DNA from: Syngnathus acus
Lineage: Eukaryota > Chordata > Actinopteri > Syngnathiformes > Syngnathidae
Direction: 5' to 3'
Assembly: GCF_901709675.1 (NCBI RefSeq)
Contig: NC_051094.1
Coordinates: 1 to 64,000, forward strand
Length of the DNA: 64,000 nucleotides
The first letter of the stretch is position 1. Each line of letters starts with the position of its first letter. The notes below the pieces were generated by a model. It ran no database searches. It worked only from the letters and a program-made list of their open reading frames with translations, and was not told where the DNA came from. Of the stretch, positions 49,869-60,703 are shown piece after piece. Made by a program: the position numbers and the translations under genes.

Positions 49869-50563
49869 GAGTCACCGCACCACTCAGGCGCGAGTTGCTG
49901 CCGTCGTCATATGGATGGTCGGTCGGTCAGTCACAAGTATTGCAACAAGAATTCTCTTGGTTAGATCGGGCTGCCTGCCGCAGGTTCGCTTGTGAAGTTC
50001 AAGACGACGTCTGAGGTATTCTTTCTTTTGAGAAATGTCCCCTCAAACATGGTCATTGTTCCGCCAATGGCCTACGAACACATTTTTCCCGACACATTCT
50101 TGATAATCAGAAACAGCTTTATTGGCTAAATTTGTGCATCCCAAACAAGGAATTTGACTAATATTAATTTGATTGGAATAACGTGCCGTTTGGTTTCTTC
50201 ACTCATCAAGTTTTGCCAAATTTCATATCCACAAATCCAATGTTGGTTTTGTAAAACTTTGGGGGAAGGAAATCAGACAGTACACGAGTGTTGTGCGCAA
50301 ACCCCCCAAAAACAATGAGATGCCTTCTTTTCATGTTTGCATCATTTCCCCCACCCCTCGACAGCTCGTTTTCGTTCGTAACTCGATTAATCTTGGAGTA
50401 AAGCTCATCAAAAAAATAGTAGTTTTTGCTGTGACGTCACAGATTTCAAATGTATGATCCTAATTGGACCATAGAGACCCTAAACGAAGAAAGAAAATGT
50501 TTGTATTTGATTGGTCATTTTGAGGCCTTTCTTCCCCTCCTTCTCACAGTATACCGCCTTAAC

Positions 50564-51700
50564 ATGACGTCACCCGCGGAGGGCGTGACCCGAGAGTCCA
50601 TGAGGGACGACTCATTGCCGAGGGTAAATAAACGCTAATCGGTTAAACTAAGGCGAGACGTCTATGTGTCGGCGATGACGTCGCAATATAACGTGCGCGC
50701 ATGCATGCATGCTTGTGTATTCCTTGATTGGATGCCAAATGTGTGAGTGTTTGTCTACGGCCGTGTTTTAGGCTCCACCTTTGACTGGGGGAGCCAGCAG
50801 CAGGTTCCCTGCAGACGTGGCCCAAGGTAACGAACAGTCTTGTCCACTTTGCTGTCAGGTGAGAACGACGGCACACGTACCTGTGCTCTGCTCTGCTCTG
50901 TTCTGTTGTGTGTGCAGCCTTGTCCCGTTGGAGCGTCCAGTGCCGACAGCAAGTCCCGCCCCCGCGTAACCCCCCCGTCCCTGACTTTGTGACCCTCAAC
51001 CAGGAAGCCATCAAGTCCGGTTGCGTGACGGCCAAACAGCTGAGGGAGTACAGAGCACAGATGGGTGTGGTCAAGCACAGCGCCGCCTCCAAAGCGCACA
51101 GAGGCCGAGCTCCGCAACGCCCGCAAGTCCCGGACATCACCTTTGGGGTCAAGACGAGGTGCGACGTGCCCGGCGTTTTGTTTTGAAGGGACTATGCAGC
51201 GATTGCCTGCGAACGACACCGAACGCGCTCGCCGTGCTCTGCATCGTTTGCTCGTTCCCGAACCGAGGAATTTTGACAAACTGACGATGGCATTCCTCAG
51301 GCCGAGATCCCCGCTCTTCGACCTTTTGTCTCATGAGTACGGTCGGCGCTGGCTGGAGGACAACGTGAAAAGCCGTAACGAGCACCAACGACGCCATGCG
51401 GTCAGAGCACGTGCGCGCAAGCGCGGCGCACGCGCGCAAAATCACTCACCTACTTTTTCTGTTTGCAGGTGAAATGTGTGCCCTTTACACACACGCGCAC
51501 TTCTTTGCTACGCACTAACCCTGCGCTTCCTCACATGAAGACGCGCACACACACGTGTGCACGCTATGCACAGGTAGTACAGACACACACGCCAATGTGT
51601 GCGCGAGCACTTACCAACTGTGTGTCAGGTGGGCCCCGCTCTGGACACTTTCAGCAAACGTCGCCATGCAAAGCCCACAGTCAACAAGGCAGCCGGTTAA
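50564..51700 (+). CDS. cfap77: Cilia- and flagella-associated protein 77, shortened
   Basis: CFAP77 is a microtubule inner protein of axonemal doublets. Five exons join in phase: 50564-50623 (MTSPAEGVTRESMRDDSLPR, like human GVVRDSMFQNPL), 50772-50826, 50918-51158 (ALSRW, PVPDFVTLNQEAIKSG, DITFGVKTR), 51301-51400 (PLFDLLSHEYGRRWLED) and 51629-51700 (VGPALDTF, stop TAA). Exon lengths (60, 55, 241, 100 and 72) preserve the frame, giving ~175 residues. The human protein is ~285 and carries two further blocks: a long N-terminal segment with a SYSLPGINFNYG-type motif, and an LYETR...LRKY...LWHMPHFQ block. No match to either block is seen in the introns. AATAAA lies at 51774. Exon 1 assignment is less certain than the rest. 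Confidence 0.78.
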
Positions 51701-51859
51701 GGCAACGAGTGGCGAGGTCGGCGGGCGGCCGCAGCACCAACTCAACAATGCCGTCATGTGCGTGATGGCAATCAATAAAAGTTGGAGGTGAAGCTACCCC
51801 GTCAAGGCATCCTGCCTTCTGTCAAGCGCATGCGCGCAACATTTCAAAATAACGCGCAT

Positions 51860-52165
51860 GGTTTTGGTCCCTCATAGGACACGCATGGTTTTGGTCCCTC
51901 ATAGGTGGTGTCAACCTCAAGGCCCGGGGGCCAGATATGGCCCGCCACATAATTTTATGTGGCCCGCAAAGACACATTGCGCATCGACTTCATGTGTCAA
52001 TACAAATTGTCTTCGCTTTTAAGATAATGGAGATATTGCGAACCATTTTTATTAGCACTCTTTTATTTTAAAGAACGAACAGTACAAGAAGCTGACAGTC
52101 ATAACGGCCTCCTGTACGACGACGGTGCGGCCTGCGACAAAAAAATCGGTTTGACACCTCTGCTT
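51860..52165. mobile_element. hAT-type non-autonomous repeat
   Basis: A GGTGTCAACCTCAAGGCCCG left terminus, with GGGGGCCAGATATGGCCCGC next to it, is balanced by GGTTTGACACCTCTG at the right end (~52160). The CAAGGCCCGGGGGCC plus GGCCCGC pattern is a widespread hAT terminus. It is preceded by a duplicated GCATGGTTTTGGTCCCTCAT (51857 and 51883). There is no transposase ORF. Confidence 0.75.
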
Positions 52166-52252
52166 TAGCTTGACGTGACAAGCCGCCATGTTTCATGTGA
52201 AAATGCAAAGTGTGCGGCGGGACAAGGTATTTTTCACGCGAGTGCCGCGTGG

Positions 52253-55200
52253 TCAGTCCGTCTCTTGTGGCTCCTCCCGCTTCTTTTTCTTGGTGGTGAA
52301 TTGGAGACCGGCGGAGAACTCGTCGGCGGCGGCCTTGGCGCTCTGCTGCTGCAGTCGATGCAACCTGGGTGAGGGATCGAGGGACGGAGGGATTTGGCAT
52401 TGGTTGGATTGTCACGCAGACCATCCGCAATTGGATATGCTGCCGGAAATAGCCAATCTCCGTAATTGCTGTAACCTCGCAAAGTGTTTTAATATGCTTG
52501 CGTGCTCTCACTTGTGGCGTGCCTTTGCGGCGCTCGGGGCTCCCCGCGGGCCACCCCCTCCTCGGGCTCCGTCGGCGAGGTCTCGCGGCGCGTCTCTCAG
52601 GCCAAAGCTCTTGGCGGCGTGGCCCAGGTGGAGGGCGCGGATGTGGAAAACGTGCTTGAGACGGGCCGGGTAGGTGGCGTACGAGCGCAGGTACGAGGCC
52701 AGCGCTGACCGCACGGCAGAGCGTCAGCTGGGGCGAGGCAAGGTGGGCCGGGCTGAGCTCTTACCTTTCTTGGCGTTGCGCAGCGATGTGGCATCGGCGT
52801 GGACAAAGTCCTCAAAGTGCGTCTGCAGGACGGTGGCGCGCTCGCGCGTCTCCATCTCCAGAGCGCCGTGACTCGTCTGCCGGACGTCAAATCGCACGAG
52901 TTGCCATCGAGCGGACGCCGACCGGCTCGGAAGCTTACATACGAAAGGTGCGAGCGATACCTGGCTGCGGTACTTGCCCCGCCCCTTGAAGGCGTCGTCC
53001 TTCATGAGATGGGCCAGGATGTCGGGCAGCTTCATCTCCGACAAGCTGCGAGCAGACGGCCCCGCCCATCCGGTCAACGCCGGCCGGACCTCGAGCCAAA
53101 CCGGGGCGGCGCCTCACCTGATGCCGCCGCGGGCCAATTCGTCCACGAACGCCGACTCACCGGGCGTGAGGAAGAGGAGGCTGCTGCCCGCCAAACCCAT
53201 GCGCGCCGTGCGCCCTGCACGGTGGACGTACTCCGCCACGCTGCACGGAGGCGTGTACTGCCAGCAGGGGATGACAACATGCAGGTCAGAAGGGAGGAAA
53301 AGTCAAACCGGTGCGCCCCGTGTGTCACCTGTATTATCCACGTGACCTCAGGTAAGTGTAGCCCACGAGCGGCGACATCCTGAAACCACGACAAAAGTGT
53401 TTGGAGCGTATGACCCCATTGGCCGTCACGTCAAGTGCGTCTGAACGGACCGTACACAGCAGAACTCTGTGCTCAGAAGCTAAGAAGTCGCCAAAGGCCT
53501 CAGAGCGCTCCTGGTGGACAAAGCAAAGGTCATCCGACGCTCCGGAGGCGGAGCCTAGAGCCCGGAGCCGGCCTCACCTCCTGACACATGCTGCCGTGGA
53601 GGCGCAGGAAGAGCGGGCCCCCCAGCTTGGCTGACAACACGCCGCAGAAGAGCGAGTGCAGGAAGTCCACCTCCTCGCAACTGGACACAAACACCATGGC
53701 CTTCTTGCCCTACCACGCACACACGCAGCCACACGTGAGTGCGCAGGTGACGGAGACACGCTTAGAGGACGCACATACCCGGCAGGCATGGAGGAGGAAG
53801 GTGGCCAGGCAAACCAGTCGGACTTTACTGGGCACCACCACCGCAAAGTGTCGGAGGCCCGTCGGCAGCGCAAAGTTTTCCCATTGGCCCTCGGCGGCGC
53901 CGGGGGTGGCGCTGGGGCCAGGCCGGTCTGGGGGGGAGGCGGGCTCGTGCACCTGAACGCTGATCGGGTCCTTCAGACAAATGTCTGCCAAACGCGTCAC
54001 ACCTTCCAACCCACACGTGACTGTCAAGGGTTAGGGCAACGGCTTTGGGCCCGGTGAGCATTTACCCTGGGTGAGTGTTGCCGACAAGAGAACATTTTGT
54101 CGCTCTGATCCGGTGGCGTTCAAAGAATTTAAGATGATTGAGAGGTCCTTCTCAAAACCCAGGTCCAGCGTTCTGCAAAAGAAGGCAGCGGTTTGGGCCC
54201 GCGCGCTGTCGCATTTGCCATCGTGCGTGTGCGTGCGGTACCGGTCGGCCTCGTCCAGAACCAGCCAGCGTACGGCACCAAAGGCGATGCTGGCGGTGTG
54301 TTGGATGTGATCCACCAGACGTCCCGGCGTGGCCACCAGGATGTTGATGCCTTTGCGCAATCTGCCGACACCAGGCCAAACGCTGTGCTTAGGGGTGGGC
54401 GGGCGGGCCACTTTGCGTGCATGCGTGCATACGTACGTACGTAGTACGTACCTGGCCTTCTCCGACTTCCTCTTTTCGCCGCCCATCAGAACGCCGGGAA
54501 CGATCCAGGTGAACGGCTGCCGTCCGAGGGAGGAACGGGGTCAGCGCTTCCCGTCCTTTCGCCATACGTGCGAGCGCGCCGGTTACCTTGAGAAGACTCT
54601 GGAAGGTGCCGAAGGTCTGCTGGGCCAGCTGGACAACGACAAGACGGCGGAAATGAGGGTTAGCGTTCAGCGCCGACCCGGACGCTTCCTGCAAATAAGG
54701 CTAACCTCCCTGGTGGGCACCACCACAAGGGCCAGAGGGCCGTCGCTGCGCCGGACTTTGGTGGGGAGACCCTGCAGGCTCTGCACCAGCGGGACGGCAA
54801 AAGACAGCGTCTTACCTGCCACGCGCAACAACACACACACGTCAGTCAGGTCCGTCAATCCCTCACTGCGCGTGCACTGACCTGAGCCCGTCTGGGATCG
54901 CACCACGGCGTCTCTCCCCGACAGAAGCGCCGGGATGCTCTGCTTCTGAACGCTGGACCGCAACAAGATGTCGTCAAGCTGGAGTGGAGTGGAGATGGAA
55001 ACCTGCCTACCTGCCTGCCTGCCTGCGTCTTACCTGGTTAGCGTGGAGACATTGAGGACTTTGTTCAGCGTTGCCACCTGGTGCAGGAAAAGAGTCCATC
55101 AGGCCAAGGAGCTGACAGCGTGCACGTGCGTGCGTGCGCATTACCAGGTGAGGGTGAAGGTCCAAGTCTGAGAAGGACTCCGAGGTAAAAATCTTCTCTG

Positions 55201-55520
55201 TAAGCGGACACACGTCGGCCCTTAGCAAATGGGAGAACGTCAACACGCCATGGGCAGAAAAGGCAAAAGAAATCAAAAGTTCTCCTCAAAAGGACCCAAC
55301 TAAAGTCTTTCCAGATGAGGCCTCACCTGCGCACTTGCGGTATCTCCGGGTTGTGCCTGAACAGCGACGAGGTCTTGATGTCTGCCTTGAGGCGCCGCCC
55401 GACCTGCGCTGGAGGCGGGGCCTCTTGCGGCCTTGCCCGTTTGGCACAACGCTCTTTGAAGGGAGGCCGCTTCCTCTTGGCCGCCTGAAGGGCAGACACA
55501 AAATCGGTTGGCGCATTCAC
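52253..55520 (-). CDS. ddx31: DEAD-box RNA helicase DDX31
   Basis: Nucleolar ATP-dependent RNA helicase of the Dbp7/DDX31 family, acting in 60S ribosome biogenesis. About 17 exons are visible. N-terminal [15 protein letters not shown] (~55390-55340) is followed by [15 protein letters not shown] (~55190). Next come the Q/motif I region [20 protein letters not shown] and QTGSG|KT, split by an intron (~54880/54817), and PTRE (~54705). [28 protein letters not shown] (DEAD box, ~54250) and LLSATL (~54080) follow. The C-terminal helicase half has LLCT|DVAARGL (~53380) and [10 protein letters not shown] (~53220; the usual I after HR is A). [18 protein letters not shown] and [20 protein letters not shown] characterise DDX31. 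It ends [16 protein letters not shown]. The start at 55520 ([11 protein letters not shown]) is uncertain because a good acceptor lies just inside it. Confidence 0.93.
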
Positions 55521-57267
55521 TCGCCAATGCCTGGTCGTGCGTGTCGCTCTGATAGAGCGAGTCAGGTCAAAGTAGGCTCACCGGTAAAGTAGAAGGTGAA
55601 CAGGAAGTGATGTTGATACACAACTGCCCGTCCGATGACGACATCCTCGCCCGGTCCTGAGCAAATGAGCCACACGACAAGCCCGATTGAAGGCGCAGCC
55701 GGACGCTTAGACGGAAGCGGTCCAGACGGCGTATTTCTACATATTTCAATCATCTAATCATACGAATAACCTCATGATGTAGTCTGAAAGCGGAGGTCTG
55801 TATGTTGCATGGATGCAATATGCACTTGTGAATGGATTTTTTTGGGGGGTATTATTATTTATTCCTGACGGGCTCGTGTCATTTCTTCAGCTTTATGAAA
55901 ATCCAGCCAAAATAGAAACCTTGCTGACAGATGTGCACCATGCCACGCCAATGCTTTCTTTCCAATCACAATGTTTACAGTCAAAGTCATAACAAACAAT
56001 TCTGCTACCGATATTAAGTCTGATGACGTTTATACTAATAATACTGATACTACTAGGAACTAATAAAAGTTGTTAGTGGCAAGATTGCTGACTTGGGGCG
56101 CCCTCTAGCGATATAATCAAGAACCTTCAGGACACCCATTCGACTTGGGAGCAATCGACCCGTTTCTCAAGCGAGTCCGCCCGCCTCGACGTGACTTCCA
56201 AGCCGGACTTGGACCTCAGCCAGCATTTTAGACTCGCGTGTATTTTGCGGCGTTTCACCATCAGGCTAATGCTAGCAACGTTTACGCGCGAGCCGGCAGC
56301 CAACAAGCAGACACCTTGGCTCCAAAATGGCGCACGTAAAGGACGGCCAACATAACCCAGTGGAAACATGAACGCAGACGCGAAGCCCAAAGACCAAAAA
56401 CTCACCGCTAGGCACGCACGCTGAGCGAGAGAGAACGCGTGGAAAGGCTTCCTCTCACGTGAAGAGGCGAGGCCGCGCCTCTTTCGTCTCTTCTTCTTCG
56501 GCGTCTTTGTGTTCTTCTTCGTTGCCTTGCCAGTGGGCATTGCTTGCCTTTGCCTTTGCCTTGCCGCCACCTGTCGTTTTCATTCAGCTGCTCTTGTCGC
56601 TTCGAAGAAAAAGTCCAACGAGTAGATTGTTTGTTGTTCAATCAGTAGATTGCTTGTTGATTGGTTTTGGTTCCTGCGTGTTACAACAAGTCCGTCCACA
56701 GTGCCGACGTGAAATGTGTGCCAATATGATGTCACGCGCGGCGTGCGCATGCGTCTTCAAGAGAGCGTTTGCACACGCGCACGTTCCATTGAGCAGAGTT
56801 GGTAGAAAACAGGCGTGCTAACATGGCTAAGAAAGAAAACGAAGAAAAGCATTCCCCGTGCAGAGTGCGAGATAAAGGATGACGGGCTAACGGCAGAGAA
56901 ATTGCTCTTAAGCAGCAAAACGCAATGTTTGCCAATCAATCAATCAATCAATCAATCAAAGCAATCGAGTGAAAAGGAACACAAGTCAGTTCAAAAAGGA
57001 AGGAGAGGTCACAAAGTCACGATGATGTTACTGTGATGTCACTACCATGTCATGACAATGTCACAATGACGTCACGATGATGTCATGATGATGTCACGAC
57101 GATGTCACGGAATGGCAGCGAGATGACACGCAAAATAAAAAATAAGATAACAATCTGTGGCCAACGTCACCGCGCGGCCGTGACGTCGACTCAGGCCGCG
57201 GCATCGGTGACGCAGCAGGACGCGCTCGGGCCGACGACGCCACCACCTCGGCGGTGGCGCGCTAGGG
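55521..57267. other. Intergenic between ddx31 and olfm1
   Basis: Includes the presumed ddx31 promoter and the olfm1 3' region. It holds an (AATC)n run at 56935-56960 and a TGATGTCA/TGACGTCA-rich array at 57000-57115. No convincing gene was seen. The frame at 56127-56570 (minus) lacks family resemblance. Confidence 0.5.
57020..57115. repeat. Degenerate ATGTCAC/GATGATGTCA array
   Basis: About nine GATGTCAC/TGACGTCAC-like units, spaced ~10-16 bp apart, lie just downstream of the olfm1 stop codon. Several match the CRE core or near-CRE sequences. Confidence 0.7.
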
Positions 57268-59268
57268 TCAGCGTACGATGTGGTGGAGCGTCACGTTGTA
57301 GAGCAGCTGGCGGCCGTTGTTCCAGGCGTAGAGGGCCCTGTCGCGCGGGTTGTAGTCCAGCATGGAGATGTGGCCGTAGACGTTGGCCAGGGGCACGTCC
57401 ACGTACTCGTAGGTGGAGGAGTCGGTGGCGAAGGCGTAGTAGACCCTGGTGGCGCCCGAGTGGCCGTCGGTGACGTAGAGCGTGCCGCAGAGCATGAAGG
57501 CCTCGCCGGCGCCGCGCTTGGGGTGCTGGGTGGTCCAGCTGCGCAGCACCCGCAGGCTGTCGGGGTCCAGCCGGCTCAGCGCCATGTTGCCGGCGTCGCG
57601 GTCGGTGGCGTAGACGGCCCACAGCCCGCCCTCGTCCACCATCAGGTCGATGTCCGAGTGGCCGCCCCACGAGTAGTGGTACGTGTTGCCGTAGCCGGCA
57701 AAGTCCAGCTGGCGGGAGCGGCTGATGAGCGACGACTTCAGGTCAAACTTGATCAGCGTGTGACTCTGGAACTTGTTGAAGTACAGCGAGCCGTTCAAGA
57801 CCACCTGGCCCGTCCCGGACCACGGGTGAGGCAGGCGGTGCGAGGTGAAGTTGTCCGTGGTCATGAAGGCCAGCAGCGACGCGTACTCGCGCACAAAGCG
57901 GTTGTTGTGGTAGCCGTCCATGTACCACACCTGCCACAAGACAAAATGCATTTTTGCCATTTCAAAACAAACTCGTCCACGGCCACGTCGCCGACTCACT
58001 CTGTTGTCTCCGACGGGCGCCGCGGGGTCCGTCATCCAGGAGCCGAACCTGGACCCGGAGGTCTTGACGGTGACGGGCTGGGCTATTCTCGTCAGCTTCC
58101 CGCAAGCTGCGAGGCGAGCGGGAAGCCGGTCAGAGGCGTTGAACAAATACGTACACTCAGGCGTGGGCTACGCTCGCACGGCTGGCCGCTCGCTCGCTCA
58201 CCGAGCCGCCGCATACAAGCGCGCAGACGCTCCTCCAGGCCGGCCACGCGAGCGTGCAGGTCTCGGGAGTCCGCCGGGGAGGCGCGGTCGTGCAGTTCGG
58301 CGAGCGCCGCCGTCACGTCGGCCGCCTCCTCCTTGAAGCGTCGCACCAGGAGGGCGTCGGCCTTGTACGCCTCCAGCCGCGGGATGAGCGGACGCAGCTC
58401 CTCCATTTTGGCCTTCATGGCCTGCAGCCAAACGCGCTCGTCAAAGGCTAACAAGTTCCCGGTGGCTAATTTGTGTAGCCTCCCTCCACAGGTTTTGAGA
58501 AACGCGAGCGAGACGAGATCCTCTAGCAAAAGTCAATGCGCGCTTACCTGGTAGTGCCTGGCCTTGTTGCCCTCATGCCCCACCTCCACCTCTTTGAACT
58601 TGTTTTCCAAGCCTCTGAGCTCCGCCTCCATCTTCTCCACCACGCCCATGTCCTGACGGCTGCGCCGCTCCAAATCCTCGATGGAGCGGCTTATGTTGTG
58701 CACCTGCAAAATTAAAGCCGTGGTAGCTAGCGAGGGGGGGGGGGGGGGGGTTGGGGCGGCGCTACGCTCGCCTGTATGTTTCTCACCTTGTCCAGCAGGT
58801 GTCGCACTTGCTTGCTGCGAGCGTCTCGGGAGCAAACGGCATCATCGAAGGGGGTCAACACCGTGCACACGCAGCCGCCTCCCGAGCTCTGGGCTGAGCT
58901 GAACACCTGCCAGCCGTCCCGCTCTTGACCCCGGTCCCGGACCCGTGGGGCCGCCGGACCCACCTGCGTGTGCGCGCGTCAAGGTGAAAGAAGGTTCACT
59001 CTCATCAAAATAAAGACGTCGAGAGATGTCACGTTTGTGCTGCGCGTGTGTGAAAATTCACAGCGAAAATTCACAGCGAGCGAGCGAACGTAGTTGAGTT
59101 TCGTAACGTGGGTGAGGCTGAGACGTGCGTCAGTGTGAGAGAGAATGAACGACGTGTGCGGATCTGATGTGAAAACGAGAAAGGACGGACGTAGCGTACC
59201 GGCGTGCAGGAGGCAGCGAGGAGAAGGATGAGCAGAAACGACTTGACCGCGTTCTCTTCGGACTCCAT
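57268..59268 (-). CDS. olfm1: Noelin-1 (olfactomedin 1)
   Basis: Secreted olfactomedin-domain glycoprotein that binds AMPA-receptor complexes and axonal receptors. Exon 1 (59268-59200) gives a signal peptide, MESEENAVKSFLLILLLAA, like the short alternative noelin N-terminus. Exon 2 (~58962-58790) carries GWQVFSSAQ, CVCTV and CSRDARSKQVRHLLDK. Exons 3-4 (~58705-58550 and 58424-58205) form the coiled coil (NISRSIEDLERRSRQDM, MEELRPLIPRLEAYKADALL, LEERLRACMRRL). Exons 5-6 (~58105-58000 and 57930-57268) form the olfactomedin domain: GSRFGSWMTDP, VWYMDGYHNNRFVREY, FTSHRLPHPWSGTGQVV, GGHSDIDLMVDEGGLWAVYA, SMLDYNPRDRALYAWNNG. The match is closer to OLFM1 than to OLFM2 or OLFM3. The protein ends NVTLHHIVR and lacks the SDEL found at the end of human noelin-1. 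An upstream in-frame ATG (59358) would add 30 basic residues. Confidence 0.94.
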
Positions 59269-60703
59269 CCCTCCCGTCTTGTCCTTCTTTCTTCTCTTCT
59301 TTCGTCTTCTTGCAGCTCCGCTGCCGCGGCCAGCCCACTGCCAATACGCCGCACGCACAAGCCGTGGGCGTATGTGCGAGTGATGATGTCACTGCATGTC
59401 GTGTGGCAGCGTCCATGGCCGCTGAGGACTGCGCGCGCACTCGGTACCGACAACTATGTCGCTGTCGCCTGCAGCAGTGACATGTCTCTTCGCAGTGAGG
59501 AGACTGTCTCCATGGCAACCGCCGACTTAGAAAAAGATGCACGCATTCAAGCAGATGGACGAGGCACACGCAGGGATGTCCACGCACGCGCGCGCAGACA
59601 CAAACACGTAGACGCGCGCAGCGTTGGGCCTACACGAGCTGGAAATGAGTTCTTGACGTCCCGTAAAACAAAGGCAGCCTCTGGCTGGTTACCACGGATC
59701 CAATCACAGCGTTGATTGTTGGAATGGAGAGCTTAGCATTAGCATTGTCAGCTCTAGCAATTGTGGAACTTAATGGCAATACGTGCAGACTATCTTTCCG
59801 ACAGACAGCTCAGAAACCAGAGCCAGTCAGTTTTTGGAGAATGCGCATGCGCAGGTCTCTCCTCCCCACCCTTCACGCCTCCGCACTCGCGTGCACGAGC
59901 GCCATATTTCTCAAATACGTCACAAACAGGCTTTCTTTTACGAGAACCTTCATCGTCACGACGTTCATCAGCCATTTTCACTCAGAAGTCAAGCAGGGAA
60001 CGCAACAACTAAACCAGTGTCCAAAGTTCGCGGGGTTTGAGCCACAAATTACGCGCATGCGCAGCACTTGGCGCAGGGACCTGAGCGCGTGTGGATGTCA
60101 ACGAGGAACTAAAACACGGAAAACAAATTGATTGACAAGTTAACTGACCAATGCGGCCATCATTCACGCCGACAATGATTGGTTGAGGTTTTTCTGGTCC
60201 CACAGAGCGCGCTTTATATATATTATTTAAAGACGACCTATTTAACAATCCATCAGTGGTATGTGGGGAGAAATTTGAGAAATATTACCGAATAAACTGC
60301 AAATGAGATCCTCTGTAATACCTTTAAGTTGTCAGTGACGAGGACAAACCTTCACAATAAAGGCACACGTCAAATCACAGGCTGAGTCGAGTTCTTTTAC
60401 TTTGAAACGGGGCACATACAGGAAGGGGTAAAAAAAAAAAAAAAACCACGTAGAAAATAAGACACGACGACGACGACAGTGGGCTTGCATGGGAGTCCAA
60501 TTTCACACACTAAGCTCTTCCTACATTACGACTTCAAAATGGAGCTTTTTGATTTGAAGGTTTTCCATCCCGAGTGGCGCCAAACGGAAAGCCCGAACAC
60601 CACTTTAGAACTTTCCTTGACTGTAGGGTGGGCGTCTGCGTGTAGTCGCACTGAGACAGAATTTAGCTTAGTGCAGTTACCACGGAGACCGCCGTGACCA
60701 TGG
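59269..60703. other. Intergenic between olfm1 and fnbp1
   Basis: 59269-59420 is GC-rich and probably olfm1 leader or promoter. 59508 has an X-box-like GTCTCCATGGCAAC. 60428-60446 is a poly-A run. The rest shows no supported feature. Confidence 0.5.

Noticed and set aside
57280-58554. 424-codon plus-strand ORF
   Set aside because: Antisense shadow of the GC-rich olfm1 olfactomedin and coiled-coil exons. Its V/G-rich composition reflects complementary codons.
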